DNA of 64,000 bases from Sphingopyxis sp. H050 (GCF_001468265.1 NZ_LNRZ01000001.1:434001-498000); one strand, 5' to 3'. Shown: positions 19,650 to 29,253, counted from the first letter of the stretch. Program-made: numbers and translations. Notes: generated by a model not told the origin, from the letters alone.

Positions 19650-20780
19650 TTATGCGTTGAGCGAGGCGTAGGCCCAGTCGAGCCACGGGCCGAGCGCTTC
19701 GATATCGGCGGTGTCGACGGTCGCGCCGCACCAGATGCGGAGCCCCGGGGGCGCGTCGCGATAGCCCGCGATGTCGTACGCTGCGCCTTCGGCTTCGAGC
19801 AGCCCGGCGAACTTCTTGATGAAGCCCTCGTCGGCGCCTGCGACCGACAGGCAGACCGAGGTCTTCGAGCGGCTGGCGGGATCGGCGGCGAGGTGGCTGA
19901 GCCACGCGCGTTCCGAAACGATCTTGTCGAGCGCCGCGGCATTCGCATCGCTGCGCGCTTTCAGACCGTCGAGACCGCCAAGCGATTTCGCCCATTCGAG
20001 CGCGAAGATCGCATCCTCGACCGCCAGCATCGACGGCGTGTTGATCGTCTCGCCCTTGAACACGCCCTCGGCGAGCGCGCCCTTGCTGACGAGGCGGAAC
20101 ACCTTCGGCAGCGGCCAGGCGGGGGTATAGGTTTCGAGGCGTTCGACCGCGCGCGGGCCGAGGATCAGCACGCCATGACCGCCTTCGCCGCCGAGCACTT
20201 TCTGCCAGCTGAAGGTCGCGACGTCGATCTTGTCCCACGGCAGGTCGTAGGCGAACACGGCCGAGGTCGAGTCGGCGAAGCTCAGCCCTTCGCGGTCGGC
20301 GGAGATCCAGTCGCCGTCGGGGACGCGCACGCCGCTGGTTGTGCCGTTCCAGGTGAAGAGCACGTCGTTCGACCAGTCGACCTGGCCGAGGTCGGGGAGC
20401 TGGCCGTAATCGGCGCGGATCACCGTCGGGTCGAGCTTGAGCTGCTTAGCGGCATCGGTGACCCAGCCCTCACCGAAGCTCTCCCATGCGAGCGTCGTGA
20501 CGGGGCGGGCGCCGAGCATCGTCCACATCGCCATTTCGAAAGCGCCGGTGTCCGATCCGGGCACGATGCCGATGCGGTGCGTGTCGGGCAGCTGCAGCAT
20601 CTCGCGCATCAGGTCGATGCAGTAAGCGAGGCGCGTCTTGCCGATCTTCGCGCGATGCGAGCGGCCGAGTGATTCGGTAGCGAGTTTGTCAGGGGACCAG
20701 ACCGGCGGCTTGGCGCAGGGTCCGGACGAAAAATAGGGGCGCATCGGGCGCACCTGTGGCGTCGGCACTTCACTCATCAT
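19650..20780 (-). CDS. serC: Phosphoserine aminotransferase
   Basis: SerC transaminates 3-phosphohydroxypyruvate with glutamate (and the analogous vitamin B6 precursor). The 376-residue protein belongs to the longer alphaproteobacterial SerC group. The start region RPYFSSGPCAKPP and PLP-lysine K194 in ATFSWQKVLGGEGGHG are present. ATG 20780 is preceded at 5 bases by AAGGAGAG. serC and serA follow each other on the minus strand and catalyse successive serine steps. Confidence 0.94.
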   Translation of the reverse strand: MMSEVPTPQVRPMRPYFSSGPCAKPPVWSPDKLATESLGRSHRAKIGKTRLAYCIDLMREMLQLPDTHRIGIVPGSDTGAFEMAMWTMLGARPVTTLAWESFGEGWVTDAAKQLKLDPTVIRADYGQLPDLGQVDWSNDVLFTWNGTTSGVRVPDGDWISADREGLSFADSTSAVFAYDLPWDKIDVATFSWQKVLGGEGGHGVLILGPRAVERLETYTPAWPLPKVFRLVSKGALAEGVFKGETINTPSMLAVEDAIFALEWAKSLGGLDGLKARSDANAAALDKIVSERAWLSHLAADPASRSKTSVCLSVAGADEGFIKKFAGLLEAEGAAYDIAGYRDAPPGLRIWCGATVDTADIEALGPWLDWAYASLNA

Positions 20781-20950
20781 AGTCTCTCCTTGCAGAGAGC
20801 TCGCGCGGCGTTGGGACCGCGTGGCCCGGCGCCGCGTTTAGGGTCGTGCGCCGGGCTGTCAAACAAATTGCACCGCCCGCGCGAAATTTCAGACGAGCCG
20901 AGGCCAAAAGTTAGCGCCTTGTTAACCATCTTGCCGCTACTGTGGCGGCT

Positions 20951-21652
20951 ATGCCGATCCCGTCTTTCCTGAAGCCCCGGATCCTGATCGCCGCCACCGC
21001 GGCGCTGGCGCTTTCGGCCTGTTTCGGCGCTCCCGAGGTGATGAAACAGGGTGGCGGCAAGAAGGCGGTCGCGAGCAAGCCGATGCGCCCGCAACCGGTC
21101 GGCGCACCATCCTTCACCAGCCCCGAGGCGCAGCAATGCGCGTTCGACCTGAAGCAGGCCGGCGTGCGCTTCACGCCGCTCCCCAACCAGGATCATGGCG
21201 GCGGGTGCAGTTCGATCGATTCGGTGAAGCTGCTCGACATCGGCACCCCGGTGACCAACCTCGGCGCGATGACCTGTCCGCTGGCGAAGAGCTTCGCGGC
21301 GTGGGCGCAGTTCGCGGTCAAGCCCGCGGCGCGCAAATATTTCGGGCAGGAGGTTGTCAAGATCGAGACCTATGGCACCTACAGCTGCCGAAACATCTAT
21401 GGCGGCCGCTCGGGCCGGCTGTCGCAGCACGCCTATTCGAACGCGATCGACGTGTCGGGCTTCGTCCTCGCCGACGGCCGCCGGATCATGCTCGACGGCG
21501 GCTGGAAGGGCGACAAGCCGTCGCAGGATTTCCTTCGCGCGCTCCACAAATCGGCGTGCCGGCGCTTCGGCACGGTGCTCAGCCCCGATTACAACGCGGC
21601 GCACTATAATCATTTCCATATGGATATGAGCGGCAACGGTTATTGCCGCTAG
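20951..21652 (+). CDS. Extensin-like family lipoprotein
   Basis: A 233-residue envelope protein. A short signal ends in the lipobox LSAC (C24), predicting Lgt-dependent lipidation. The remainder matches the extensin-like C domain (PF06904): several conserved cysteines (AQQCAF, GGCSS, TCPLAK, SCRNIY) and histidine/aspartate motifs SQHAYSNAIDVSGF and HYNHFHMDM. The H..D and H.H spacing resembles LAS-type zinc peptidases acting on peptidoglycan, so a cell-wall role is a reasonable inference; activity is not proved. ATG 20951 is preferred over GTG 20942. Confidence 0.85.
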   Translation: MPIPSFLKPRILIAATAALALSACFGAPEVMKQGGGKKAVASKPMRPQPVGAPSFTSPEAQQCAFDLKQAGVRFTPLPNQDHGGGCSSIDSVKLLDIGTPVTNLGAMTCPLAKSFAAWAQFAVKPAARKYFGQEVVKIETYGTYSCRNIYGGRSGRLSQHAYSNAIDVSGFVLADGRRIMLDGGWKGDKPSQDFLRALHKSACRRFGTVLSPDYNAAHYNHFHMDMSGNGYCR

Positions 21653-21658
21653 CTCTTC

Positions 21659-21691
21659 GATCCTCCCCATGGCTTCGCCACAGGGAGGATC
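21659..21691. repeat. Small inverted repeat after the extensin-like gene
   Basis: GATCCTCCC and GGGAGGATC (perfect 9-bp arms, 15-base loop) start 7 bases after the stop. No T-run follows; it may be a transcript end or another intergenic palindrome. Confidence 0.45.
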
Positions 21692-21741
21692 AAGAGGCCC
21701 CAGTCTTGGCAAAGTCACGCGGAGGGAGTAGCCGTCCGCCA

Positions 21742-22611
21742 ATGACAGAAGACAAACAACCCCATCGTTCGCGTTTCCACAAGGCCAAGGACGACGCGCA
21801 ATTCGCCAAGCAGGCGGTTTCCACCCCCCAGACACAGAGCCCGGCCTATCGGCTGGCGTTCCAGGACACCGAGTTCCTGCTGCGCGAGGATCTGCGCCCG
21901 GTGCGCTTCCAGCTCGAACTGCTCAAGCCCGAGCTGATGCTCGACGAGGCGAAGATCGAGTCGATGCTCGTCATCTATGGCTCGGCGCGCATCCCGGCGC
22001 CCGACGCGGCGCAGGCGGTCCTCGACGCCGCGCGCACCCCCGAGGAAAAGCGCATCGCCGAGCGGCTCGCCGCCAAGTCCAAATATTATGAGGAAGCGCG
22101 CAAGCTGGCGCGGATCGCGAGCCAGGTGCCGCCCGACAAGAATGGCTGCCGCAATTATGTCGTCTGCTCGGGCGGCGGGCCGTCGATCATGGAGGCGGCG
22201 AACCGCGGCGCCGACGACGAGGGCAAGGAATCGGTGGGCCTCAACATCGTGCTGCCGCACGAGCAGGCGCCGAACCGCTATGTGACCCCGGACCTCAGCT
22301 TCCAGTTCCACTATTTCGCGCTGCGCAAGATGCATTTCCTGCTCCGCGCGCGCGCGGTTTGCGTGTTTCCGGGCGGTTTCGGGACGTTCGACGAGACCTT
22401 CGAGCTGCTGACCCTCATTCAGACCGGCAAGATCAAGCCGATCCCGATCGTGCTGTTCAGCGAGGAATTCTGGACCCGCGTCGTCAATTTCGATGCACTG
22501 GTGGAAGAGGGCGTCATCAGCCAGCGCGACCTGTCGCTGTTCCACTTCGTCGAGACGGCCGAGGAGGCGTGGGAGATCATCCAGGATTTCTACGCGAAAG
22601 TGGCGGAGTAG
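21742..22611 (+). CDS. LOG-family / TIGR00730-type Rossmann nucleotide-binding protein
   Basis: A 289-residue protein of the lysine-decarboxylase-like LOG family. The signature nucleotide-binding motif is present as VCSGGGPSIMEAANRG and the PGGxGT box as FPGGFGTFDETFEL. Canonical LOG proteins hydrolyse cytokinin- or AMP-type nucleotides. This longer form with an extra N-terminal region of about 90 residues belongs to the group whose substrate is not settled. The start is ATG 21742; an upstream in-frame ATG at 21643 lies within the preceding gene. Confidence 0.85.
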   Translation: MTEDKQPHRSRFHKAKDDAQFAKQAVSTPQTQSPAYRLAFQDTEFLLREDLRPVRFQLELLKPELMLDEAKIESMLVIYGSARIPAPDAAQAVLDAARTPEEKRIAERLAAKSKYYEEARKLARIASQVPPDKNGCRNYVVCSGGGPSIMEAANRGADDEGKESVGLNIVLPHEQAPNRYVTPDLSFQFHYFALRKMHFLLRARAVCVFPGGFGTFDETFELLTLIQTGKIKPIPIVLFSEEFWTRVVNFDALVEEGVISQRDLSLFHFVETAEEAWEIIQDFYAKVAE

Positions 22612-22619
22612 CGCAGCTA

Positions 22620-22797
22620 TCCCTCCCCCTTGATGGGAAGGCAGCGAGACTTAGCAGCTTGCTGCCTGGTCGCAGCGGTGGGGGTGCGGTGTCGGCCCGA
22701 AACGGGCGGTGCCATGACGCACCCTCACCCCCATCCAACTTCGCCTAGCGCCAAAGGCGCAAGGCTTCATATCCTTCCCCCATCAAGGGGGAAGGGG
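22620..22797. repeat. Intergenic palindromic repeat around the LOG/cytochrome junction
   Basis: CCCTCCCCCTTGATGGGAAGG at the left end (22621 on) pairs with the region around CCCCCATCAAGGGGGAAGGG at the right end (22777-22796). The 130 bases between show no coding feature. The two flanking genes converge here, so it could serve as a bidirectional transcript end. Confidence 0.55.
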
Positions 22798-22798
22798 G

Positions 22799-23227
22799 CT
22801 ATTTCGACTGCGCTTCCAGATACAGCAGCAGCGCCTTGCGATCCAAGGGGTCATAGACCCCCGCGAACGCCATGCGCGTGCCGGGGAGCGCCTTCATCGG
22901 GGCTTCCAGATAGGTGTCGAGGGCCGCGACATCCCAGACGCCGCCCTTGGCCTTCATCGCCGACGAATAGCTGAACCCGGCATGCGAGGCGACCGGGCGG
23001 CCGACGACGCCGTGCAGGTTGGGGCCGATGCCGTTGGCGCCGCCCTTGTCGATCGTGTGGCACGCGACGCAGCGCTTGAAGACCTGTTCGCCCATCGCCG
23101 CGGTCGGTTCGATCGCGGGGGCGGGCTCGGCGGGCGCGGTTCCGGTGGACGTCTCGGCAGGCTGGTCGGCCTGGCCGCAGCCGGCGAGGGCCAGCGCGCC
23201 CGCCAGCACGACCGACGCGAGGCGCAT
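22799..23227 (-). CDS. c-type cytochrome, predicted lipoprotein
   Basis: A 142-residue class I cytochrome c. The lipobox LAGC (C17) predicts lipid anchoring, a Pro/Ala/Thr linker follows, and the haem-binding motif CVACH is at 53-57 with the probable axial methionine M119 in GTRMAFAG. The GIGPNLHGVVGR segment is typical of cytochrome c2-like domains. Its start shares one base with the stop of the upstream cytochrome gene (TAATG), so the two are coupled and probably work in the same electron route, for example toward a terminal oxidase. Confidence 0.9.
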   Translation of the reverse strand: MRLASVVLAGALALAGCGQADQPAETSTGTAPAEPAPAIEPTAAMGEQVFKRCVACHTIDKGGANGIGPNLHGVVGRPVASHAGFSYSSAMKAKGGVWDVAALDTYLEAPMKALPGTRMAFAGVYDPLDRKALLLYLEAQSK

Positions 23228-23874
23228 TATTTCTTGGCTTCAGCCGGCGCCGGAGCAGCGGCAGCGCCTTCGGCGCCCTTTGCGGCTTCGGCAGGGGCAG
23301 CGGCCGCACCTTCGGCCGGGGCTGCGGCGGCGTCGGCCGCCGGAGCCGCCTCCGCGGCGGGCAGCGGCACGTTCGAGCCCTGGCTGTTCAGATAGACGAT
23401 CAGGTTCGCGCGATCCTCCGGGCTCGACAGGCCGGCGAACGACATCTTGGTGCCGTTGGCGAATTTGCGCGGGCTGGCGAGCCACGCGTCCATATTTTCG
23501 AAGGTCCAGGTGCCGCCATGGCTCTTGAGCGCGTCGGAAAAGGCGAAGCCGCCGCGGCCATGGCCGATCTCGTCGCCGACCACCGCATAGAGATTGGGGC
23601 CGATGCCGTTGGCGCCGCCCGCGTTGATCGTGTGGCATGCCGCGCACTTGGCGAACACCGCTTCGCCCTTCGCGACGTCGGCCGCCGCGAGCAGGTTCGG
23701 AAGCGGCACGGCAGACGCGCCGCCGCCCGCGCCGCCATCGGCATCCTCGATCGGAAAGCCGGGCTTTTCGGGGTTGTGGCCCGCAAACACCATCCCCGAA
23801 CCGATCGAGAGGCCCAGCGCGCAAATGCCGGCGAACAGCACCCAGCCGGCAATAGTATTGTTGCGATTGTCCAT
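23227..23874 (-). CDS. Membrane-anchored c-type cytochrome with Ala/Glu-rich tail
   Basis: A 215-residue protein. An N-terminal anchor helix (about 9-31) is followed by a class I cytochrome c domain with haem motif CAACH at 77-81 and axial methionine M144 in GTKMSFAG, very similar in layout to the downstream cytochrome. The last 45 residues are a low-complexity Ala/Pro/Glu tail. It resembles the membrane-bound cytochrome c552/CycM group that donates electrons to aa3 oxidase. ATG 23874 was chosen because the longer frame (to 24003) lacks a membrane-compatible start. Confidence 0.88.
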   Translation of the reverse strand: MDNRNNTIAGWVLFAGICALGLSIGSGMVFAGHNPEKPGFPIEDADGGAGGGASAVPLPNLLAAADVAKGEAVFAKCAACHTINAGGANGIGPNLYAVVGDEIGHGRGGFAFSDALKSHGGTWTFENMDAWLASPRKFANGTKMSFAGLSSPEDRANLIVYLNSQGSNVPLPAAEAAPAADAAAAPAEGAAAAPAEAAKGAEGAAAAPAPAEAKK

Positions 23875-24042
23875 GCGTGCAGCCCCGTTCGCTGGCGCTC
23901 CAAACCCGAGCGCGTGTAATGATTTGGACGCTCCCTTACTGGCGCGCGATGCCCGGCGCAAGGGGATGAAATAGCGCGCCCGGCCGGTTGCGCGTCGTGC
24001 CACGCCCCGCTATGCGCCGCGGCGCAGTTCGGGAAGGCAGAC

Positions 24043-24933
24043 ATGGGCAGTTATTCGGCATCGGCGCAGCGATTGGTGGACGAAATGAAGGCGGCGGCGC
24101 TCGCCGATCCGGCGCGCGGTCTGGCCTTTCAGGGGGCGCCCGGCGCGAACAGCGACCTTGCCGCGCGCGAATATGACGCGGCCTCGCTGCCGCTGCCCTG
24201 CTATTCGTTCGAGGACGCGATCGAGGCGGTGCGCGATGGCAGCGTCGACCGCGCGATCATCCCGATCGAGAACAGCCTGCACGGCCGCGTCGCCGATATC
24301 CATTTCCTGCTGCCCGAATCCGGGCTGCACATCGTCGGCGAGCATTTCCTGCCGATCCGGTACGGGCTTATGAGCCGCGACCTTGGTCCCGTGACCCGCG
24401 CGATGAGCCACGAACAGGCGCTCGGCCAGTGCCGCAAATGGCTGCGCACGAACAATATCTCGCCGGTCGCGCACAGCGACACTGCGGGCGCCGCCGCGTG
24501 GGTCGCCGACAGCGACGAGGTCGGCCTGGCGGCCCTCGCGCCGCCCCATGCGGCCGGGCTGTACGGCCTGACGCTGCACGGGACGGGGATGGAAGACGCC
24601 GACCATAATATGACGCGCTTCGTCGTGCTGGCGCGCGAGGCGCTGGCCGCGCCGCCCGCCGGCGTGCCGCTGATGACGACCTTCGTCTTCGAGGTGAAGA
24701 ATATTCCCGCCGCGCTCTACAAGGCGCTCGGCGGCTTCGCGACCAACGGCGTCAATATGACCAAGCTGGAAAGCTATCAGGTCGGCGCCAGCTTCGCGGC
24801 GACCAAATTCTATGCCGATATCGTCGGCGCGCCCGGCGACGAGCGCATCGACCGCGCGCTCGAGGAGCTGGATTTCCAGACCAAGTCGCTGCGACTGCTT
24901 GGAACCTACCCGCAGGCGCGCCTGCGGCCTTAA
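24043..24933 (+). CDS. pheA: Prephenate dehydratase
   Basis: Converts prephenate to phenylpyruvate in phenylalanine synthesis. The 296-residue protein has no chorismate mutase domain. It has FQGAPGANSDLAARE near the start of the catalytic part, PIENSLHGRVADIH, the catalytic TRF motif in NMTRFVVL, and a C-terminal ACT domain (TTFVFEVKNIPAALYKAL ... NMTKLESYQVG) for feedback control by phenylalanine. Divergent from the cytochrome genes and convergent with the phosphatidyltransferase gene, overlapping it by 4 bp. Confidence 0.95.
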   Translation: MGSYSASAQRLVDEMKAAALADPARGLAFQGAPGANSDLAAREYDAASLPLPCYSFEDAIEAVRDGSVDRAIIPIENSLHGRVADIHFLLPESGLHIVGEHFLPIRYGLMSRDLGPVTRAMSHEQALGQCRKWLRTNNISPVAHSDTAGAAAWVADSDEVGLAALAPPHAAGLYGLTLHGTGMEDADHNMTRFVVLAREALAAPPAGVPLMTTFVFEVKNIPAALYKALGGFATNGVNMTKLESYQVGASFAATKFYADIVGAPGDERIDRALEELDFQTKSLRLLGTYPQARLRP

Positions 24934-25601
24934 GCGCCGCGGGCGCGGAGCATCCGCGCGGTGGCGAAGCTCTGGATGATGAACAGCGTCACGAGGATGC
25001 TCGCGACGACCAGGCCGAACAGGTCGAATGCCGAGAAATTGGTGCCGAGCACGTCGCCGCCGCCGATCAGCGGCATGGCCATCGTCATCGCCATCAGCAT
25101 CAGCCGCAGCTCGGTCGGGCCGCCCGCCATGTAGGACAGGCGGAATTCGCCGACGACCTTCGCCGCGATGAAGGTGTGGATCGACAGCAGGAAATACCCG
25201 ATCACCGCCATCAGCGCGACGTCGAGGCGCAGGTAGGGGCTCATCCCGATCGCACCGACCATCAGAAGGGTCGCGACCGCATCGACGCTGTGATCGACGA
25301 AATAGCCGTAATTCGGCCGCTCGATCCGCCGCCAGCGCGCGAGGCTGCCGTCGAGCGAGTCCCCGAACCAGTTGACGATATAACCGACGAGCGCCAGCCC
25401 CAGCCACTCGTCGTCGATCCAGCTCAGCACATAGCCCGCCGCGACCATCACCGCACCGAGGAAGCCGAGCGTCGTCAGCTGGTCGGGCGTCGTCCAGGCC
25501 GGAAGGCGCGGGCAGATCCAGTTGAGCAGGCGGCGCTCGTGGCGCGCCAGAAAATTCTGCTGGATGCGGGTCGGCATGTTCGCCGCCGGGTTGGTGCTCA
25601 T
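24930..25601 (-). CDS. CDP-alcohol phosphatidyltransferase family protein
   Basis: A 223-residue integral membrane enzyme with about six hydrophobic helices. The CDP-alcohol phosphotransferase signature DG-x2-AR-x9-G-x3-D-x3-D is complete in DGSLARWRRIERPNYGYFVD plus the following HSVD. The enzyme joins a CDP-diacylglycerol-type donor to an alcohol acceptor; the acceptor cannot be inferred. Convergent with pheA. The 260 bp upstream (25602-25861) contain no gene that I can support. Confidence 0.88.
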   Translation of the reverse strand: MSTNPAANMPTRIQQNFLARHERRLLNWICPRLPAWTTPDQLTTLGFLGAVMVAAGYVLSWIDDEWLGLALVGYIVNWFGDSLDGSLARWRRIERPNYGYFVDHSVDAVATLLMVGAIGMSPYLRLDVALMAVIGYFLLSIHTFIAAKVVGEFRLSYMAGGPTELRLMLMAMTMAMPLIGGGDVLGTNFSAFDLFGLVVASILVTLFIIQSFATARMLRARGA

Positions 25602-25861
25602 GAAAATCTTTCACTGTCGCTGTCGCAGGGGCGTCAGCGGGATGTCATTGTCCTGTCATAGAGGCAAAATCGCGGCCGGAAAAGGGCGCGGCCCTCGCCA
25701 GGGCGCGCGATACGGGGCTTTGCCGCCAAATCGGCTCGGTTCGGCGACGGGCGATGCATTGGGCGGCGATGGCGTCGTCGGCGGCGTGCCTCACGCGGGC
25801 GCGCGCCGCGAGCGCGACGCAGCGCCGCGTCGCCAGTTCCCCGGTCGTGGACGGGGCGAGC

Positions 25862-26359
25862 CTATTCCTGCCAGGGGCCGATCTCGCCGACCTCGCCGAT
25901 GGTGCGGAAGCGCACGGCGTCGTCGACCCACGCGACCTCCCACATCGGCGCCGGCCGGGCCCATTCGCCGATCACGAACAACGGCATCCGGTTCGCCGCG
26001 ACGAAGGCAAGGTCGTCGGCGGTCGGGCCGGGGAGCGTGGTTTCATAACGCTGGTGCAGCCGCACAACGGCAAGCGTGCCCGCGGGCGGCTTTGGCAGCG
26101 ACTGGCGTGCGGGGAAGCCGATGCTCGCCGCAACGACCGGATACCCCTTGCCGTCGCGCCCGAGCAGCAGGATCTTGTCGGCGGTCGCATAGGGCCCGCC
26201 GACCGGGCGGCCAACGACCTTGCGGCCGGCGACGGCGGCATATTCGCGCAGGTCGGTGTCGGCGACGGCGGGCGCAGCGACTTCGGTCGCGGCGGGTGGC
26301 GCGGGCGCCGCGACCGGTTGGGCGGCCAGCGCCGCCACGAAAAACCAGGCTTCGATCAA
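25862..26359 (-). CDS. Exported protein of unknown function, coupled to polA
   Basis: A 165-residue protein with a short hydrophobic N-terminus (IEAWFFVAALAAQPVAA) followed by a Pro/Ala linker, so it is probably exported. The body includes GRKVVGRPVGGPYATADKIL and the C-terminal MWEVAWVDDAVRFRTIGEVG. No family was recognised. The start is TTG at 26359, overlapping the polA stop as TTGA; this coupling, the absence of another start and a plausible signal peptide support it. Why an exported protein should be coupled to polA is not clear. Confidence 0.6.
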   Translation of the reverse strand: MIEAWFFVAALAAQPVAAPAPPAATEVAAPAVADTDLREYAAVAGRKVVGRPVGGPYATADKILLLGRDGKGYPVVAASIGFPARQSLPKPPAGTLAVVRLHQRYETTLPGPTADDLAFVAANRMPLFVIGEWARPAPMWEVAWVDDAVRFRTIGEVGEIGPWQE

Positions 26360-29169
26360 TGCGCTTCGCCCCAGCTCTTGCCGATGCCGATTTCGACTTC
26401 CAGCGGCACCGACAGCGTCAGCGCGGGTTCGGCCGCGCCCGACATGATGCGGCGGATGACTTCGCCCGCGGCTTCGGCCTTGTCCTCGGGGGCTTCGAAG
26501 ACGAGTTCGTCGTGGACCTGGAGCAGCATCTTGACGTCCGACAGGCCGGCCTCGTTGAGCGCGGCGGGCATGCGCGCCATCGCGCGCTTGATCAGGTCGG
26601 CGCTGGTGCCCTGGATGGGGGCGTTGATCGCGGCGCGCTCGCTGCCGGCGCGTTCGTTCTGGCTCGCGGCCTTGATGCGCGGGAACCAGGTTTTGCGGCC
26701 GAACAACGTCTCGGTATAGCCGCGTGCGCGTGCGGTCTCGAGCGTGTCGGTGATATAGTCGCTGATACCGGGGAAGCGCTCGAAATAGCGAGAGATCAGC
26801 GCCTGCGCCTCGTCGGGGGTGACTTCAAGGCGGCCCGCCAGCCCCCAGCGCGAAATGCCGTAGAGGATCGAGAAATTGACCGTCTTGGCCTTGCCGCGGG
26901 TGTCGCGGTTGACCTCGCCGAACAGTTCGATCGCGGTCGCGCTGTGGATGTCCTGCCCCTGCGCAAAGGCCTCCTTGAGCTCGGGGACGTCGGCCATATG
27001 CGCTGCGAGCCGCAGTTCAATCTGGCTATAGTCGGCGGCGATCAGCACATGGCCGGGCGCGGCGATGAAGGCGTCGCGGATCTGGCGGCCGGTCTCGGTG
27101 CGGATCGGGATATTCTGGAGATTGGGGTCGGTCGACGACAGCCGCCCGGTCTGCGCGCCGACGAGGCTGTAGCTGGTATGCACGCGGCCGGTCTTGGCGT
27201 TGATCTGTTGCTGCAGCGCGTCGGTGTAGGTCGACTTGAGCTTCGCGAGCTGGCGCCATTCCAAAATCTTGCGCGCGATCGGCACCCCGTCGCGCTCGAG
27301 GCGTTCAAGCTCGTTCTGGTCGGTCGACCAGTCGCCCGACTTGCCCTTGCGCCCGCCCTTCAGGCCGAGCTTGTCGAACAGGATTTCGCCGAGCTGCTTG
27401 GGGCTGCCGATCGCGAAGGGCTGGCCGGCGAGCTCATGGATCTCACCCTCGATGCGCAGCATCTCGTTCGCGAATTCGCCCGACAATTTCGCCAGATAGT
27501 CGCGGTTCACCATGATCCCGGCGCGCTCCATCGTCTCGACGATCGCGGCGAGCGGACGGTCGACCATCTCGTAAACGCGGGTGCCGCCCTCGATCGGCAG
27601 GCGCAGCTTGAGCAGCTTCCACAGCCGCCACGCGACTTCGGCGTCCTCGGCGGCATATTCGGTGGCGCGGTCGAGCTGCACCTCGGCGAAGCTGATCTGC
27701 GACTTGCCGGTGCCGCAGACGTCCTTGAAAGACAGGCAGACATGATCGAGGTGAATCTTCGCGGCCTCGTCGAGCCCGTGCTGATGCTTGCCGGCATCGA
27801 GCGCAAAGCTCATCAGCAGCGTGTCGTCATAGGGCGCGATCGTGACGCCGTGCTGCGCGAGCACGCCGATGTCGTATTTGAGGTTGTGCCCGACCTTCAG
27901 CACCGCATCGTCGGCGAACAGCGCGCCGAGGCGGGCAATCGCTTCGCCCAGCGGAATCTGATCCGGCTTTTCGGCGAACATGTCGGTGCCGCCGTGGCCG
28001 AGCGGGATGTAACAGGCCTTGCCGGGGCCGGTCGACAGGCTGACCCCGACGAGGGTGCCGGTGACGCTGTCGAGCGTCGCCGTCTCGGTATCGACCGCGA
28101 CGATGTGTGCGGCGCGGGCGTCGGCGATCCAGCGATCGAGCGCCTCGAGGGTCGTGACGGTTTCATAGAGGGCGCGGTCGATCGCGGGCCATGCGGGCAG
28201 GGCAGGCGTCGAGGGCGCAGCGGGTGCGGCCGCAGCGGCGGGGGCCGAAGCGCGCGGCAGCGTCGGCGGACCGCTGGGCGCCGCGCCGGTGTCGAGCTTT
28301 GCCGAGAGCGAGCGGAAGCCATGTTCGTCGAGGAACGCTTTCAGCGGCAGCGGCGGGATCGCGCCCAGCTTCAGGTCGTCGAGAGCATCGGGCAGCGGGC
28401 AATCGCGTTTAAGGTCGACGAGGATGCGCGACAGTTCAGCCATCGCGCGATGCTCGATCAGATTTTCGCGCAGCTTGCTTGGCTTCATGCCGCTGGCGCC
28501 GTCGAGCGCCGCGGTGAGACTGCCATATTCCTGGATCAGCTTGGTCGCCGTCTTCGGCCCGACGCCGCGCACCCCGGGGACATTGTCGACGCTGTCGCCC
28601 ATCAGCGCGAGGACGTCGCCGACCAGATCGGGCGTGACACCGAACTTCTCGTGCACCGCGTCAAGGCCGAGGCGGACATTCTTCATCGTGTCGAGCATGT
28701 CGACGTGCGGGCCGTCGGCGGGTTCGCGGATCAGCTGCATCAGATCCTTGTCGGAGGACACGATCGTGACATCCCAACCCTCGCGCACCGCGGCCTCGGC
28801 ATAGCTGGCGATCAGATCGTCGGCCTCGAAGCCCTCCATCTCGATGCACGGCAGCGAGAAGGCGCGCGTCGCGTCGCGGATCAGCGGGAATTGCGGGCGC
28901 AGATCCTCGGGCGGTTCGGGACGGTTCGCCTTGTACTGGTCGTAAATCTCGTTGCGGAACGACTGGCTGCTATGGTCGAGGATCACCGCAAGGTGGGTCG
29001 GCCCGTCGGCGTCGTGCAGATCCTTCGCGAGTTTCCACAGCATCGTGGTGTAGCCATAGACCGCACCCACCGGCACCCCGTTGGGGTTCGTCAGCGGCGG
29101 CAGGCGGTGATAGGCGCGGAAGATGTAGCTGGAGCCATCGACCAGATAGAGATGATTCTTGTCCGACAT
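26356..29169 (-). CDS. polA: DNA polymerase I
   Basis: PolA fills gaps and removes RNA primers. The 937-residue protein has all three domains. The 5' nuclease (about 1-290) contains LYLVDGSSYIFRAYH and GDSVDNVPGV. The 3'-5' exonuclease has intact catalytic motifs VDTET, NLKYD and YAAED, so proofreading should be active. The polymerase has motif A DYSQIELRLAAHM, motif B KTVNFSILYGIS and motif C QVHDELVFE. ATG 29169 (MSDKNHLYLVDG) fits the family better than the ATG at 29193. A long reading frame on the opposite strand is a composition artefact. Confidence 0.97.
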   Translation of the reverse strand: MSDKNHLYLVDGSSYIFRAYHRLPPLTNPNGVPVGAVYGYTTMLWKLAKDLHDADGPTHLAVILDHSSQSFRNEIYDQYKANRPEPPEDLRPQFPLIRDATRAFSLPCIEMEGFEADDLIASYAEAAVREGWDVTIVSSDKDLMQLIREPADGPHVDMLDTMKNVRLGLDAVHEKFGVTPDLVGDVLALMGDSVDNVPGVRGVGPKTATKLIQEYGSLTAALDGASGMKPSKLRENLIEHRAMAELSRILVDLKRDCPLPDALDDLKLGAIPPLPLKAFLDEHGFRSLSAKLDTGAAPSGPPTLPRASAPAAAAAPAAPSTPALPAWPAIDRALYETVTTLEALDRWIADARAAHIVAVDTETATLDSVTGTLVGVSLSTGPGKACYIPLGHGGTDMFAEKPDQIPLGEAIARLGALFADDAVLKVGHNLKYDIGVLAQHGVTIAPYDDTLLMSFALDAGKHQHGLDEAAKIHLDHVCLSFKDVCGTGKSQISFAEVQLDRATEYAAEDAEVAWRLWKLLKLRLPIEGGTRVYEMVDRPLAAIVETMERAGIMVNRDYLAKLSGEFANEMLRIEGEIHELAGQPFAIGSPKQLGEILFDKLGLKGGRKGKSGDWSTDQNELERLERDGVPIARKILEWRQLAKLKSTYTDALQQQINAKTGRVHTSYSLVGAQTGRLSSTDPNLQNIPIRTETGRQIRDAFIAAPGHVLIAADYSQIELRLAAHMADVPELKEAFAQGQDIHSATAIELFGEVNRDTRGKAKTVNFSILYGISRWGLAGRLEVTPDEAQALISRYFERFPGISDYITDTLETARARGYTETLFGRKTWFPRIKAASQNERAGSERAAINAPIQGTSADLIKRAMARMPAALNEAGLSDVKMLLQVHDELVFEAPEDKAEAAGEVIRRIMSGAAEPALTLSVPLEVEIGIGKSWGEAH

Positions 29170-29253
29170 GGCGCGGGGTGTAGCGCGGGCCAAGGGCGCG
29201 GGCTAGCTATGTCCGTGCCGAGCGTTGAGCGGCGATGTGGACGGACGGCGGAT

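Noticed and set aside
19564..20238. N-terminal extension of serA reaching into serC
   Set aside because: The extra residues are the wrong frame of serC; the family start MTAPKVLISDKMD is at 19563.
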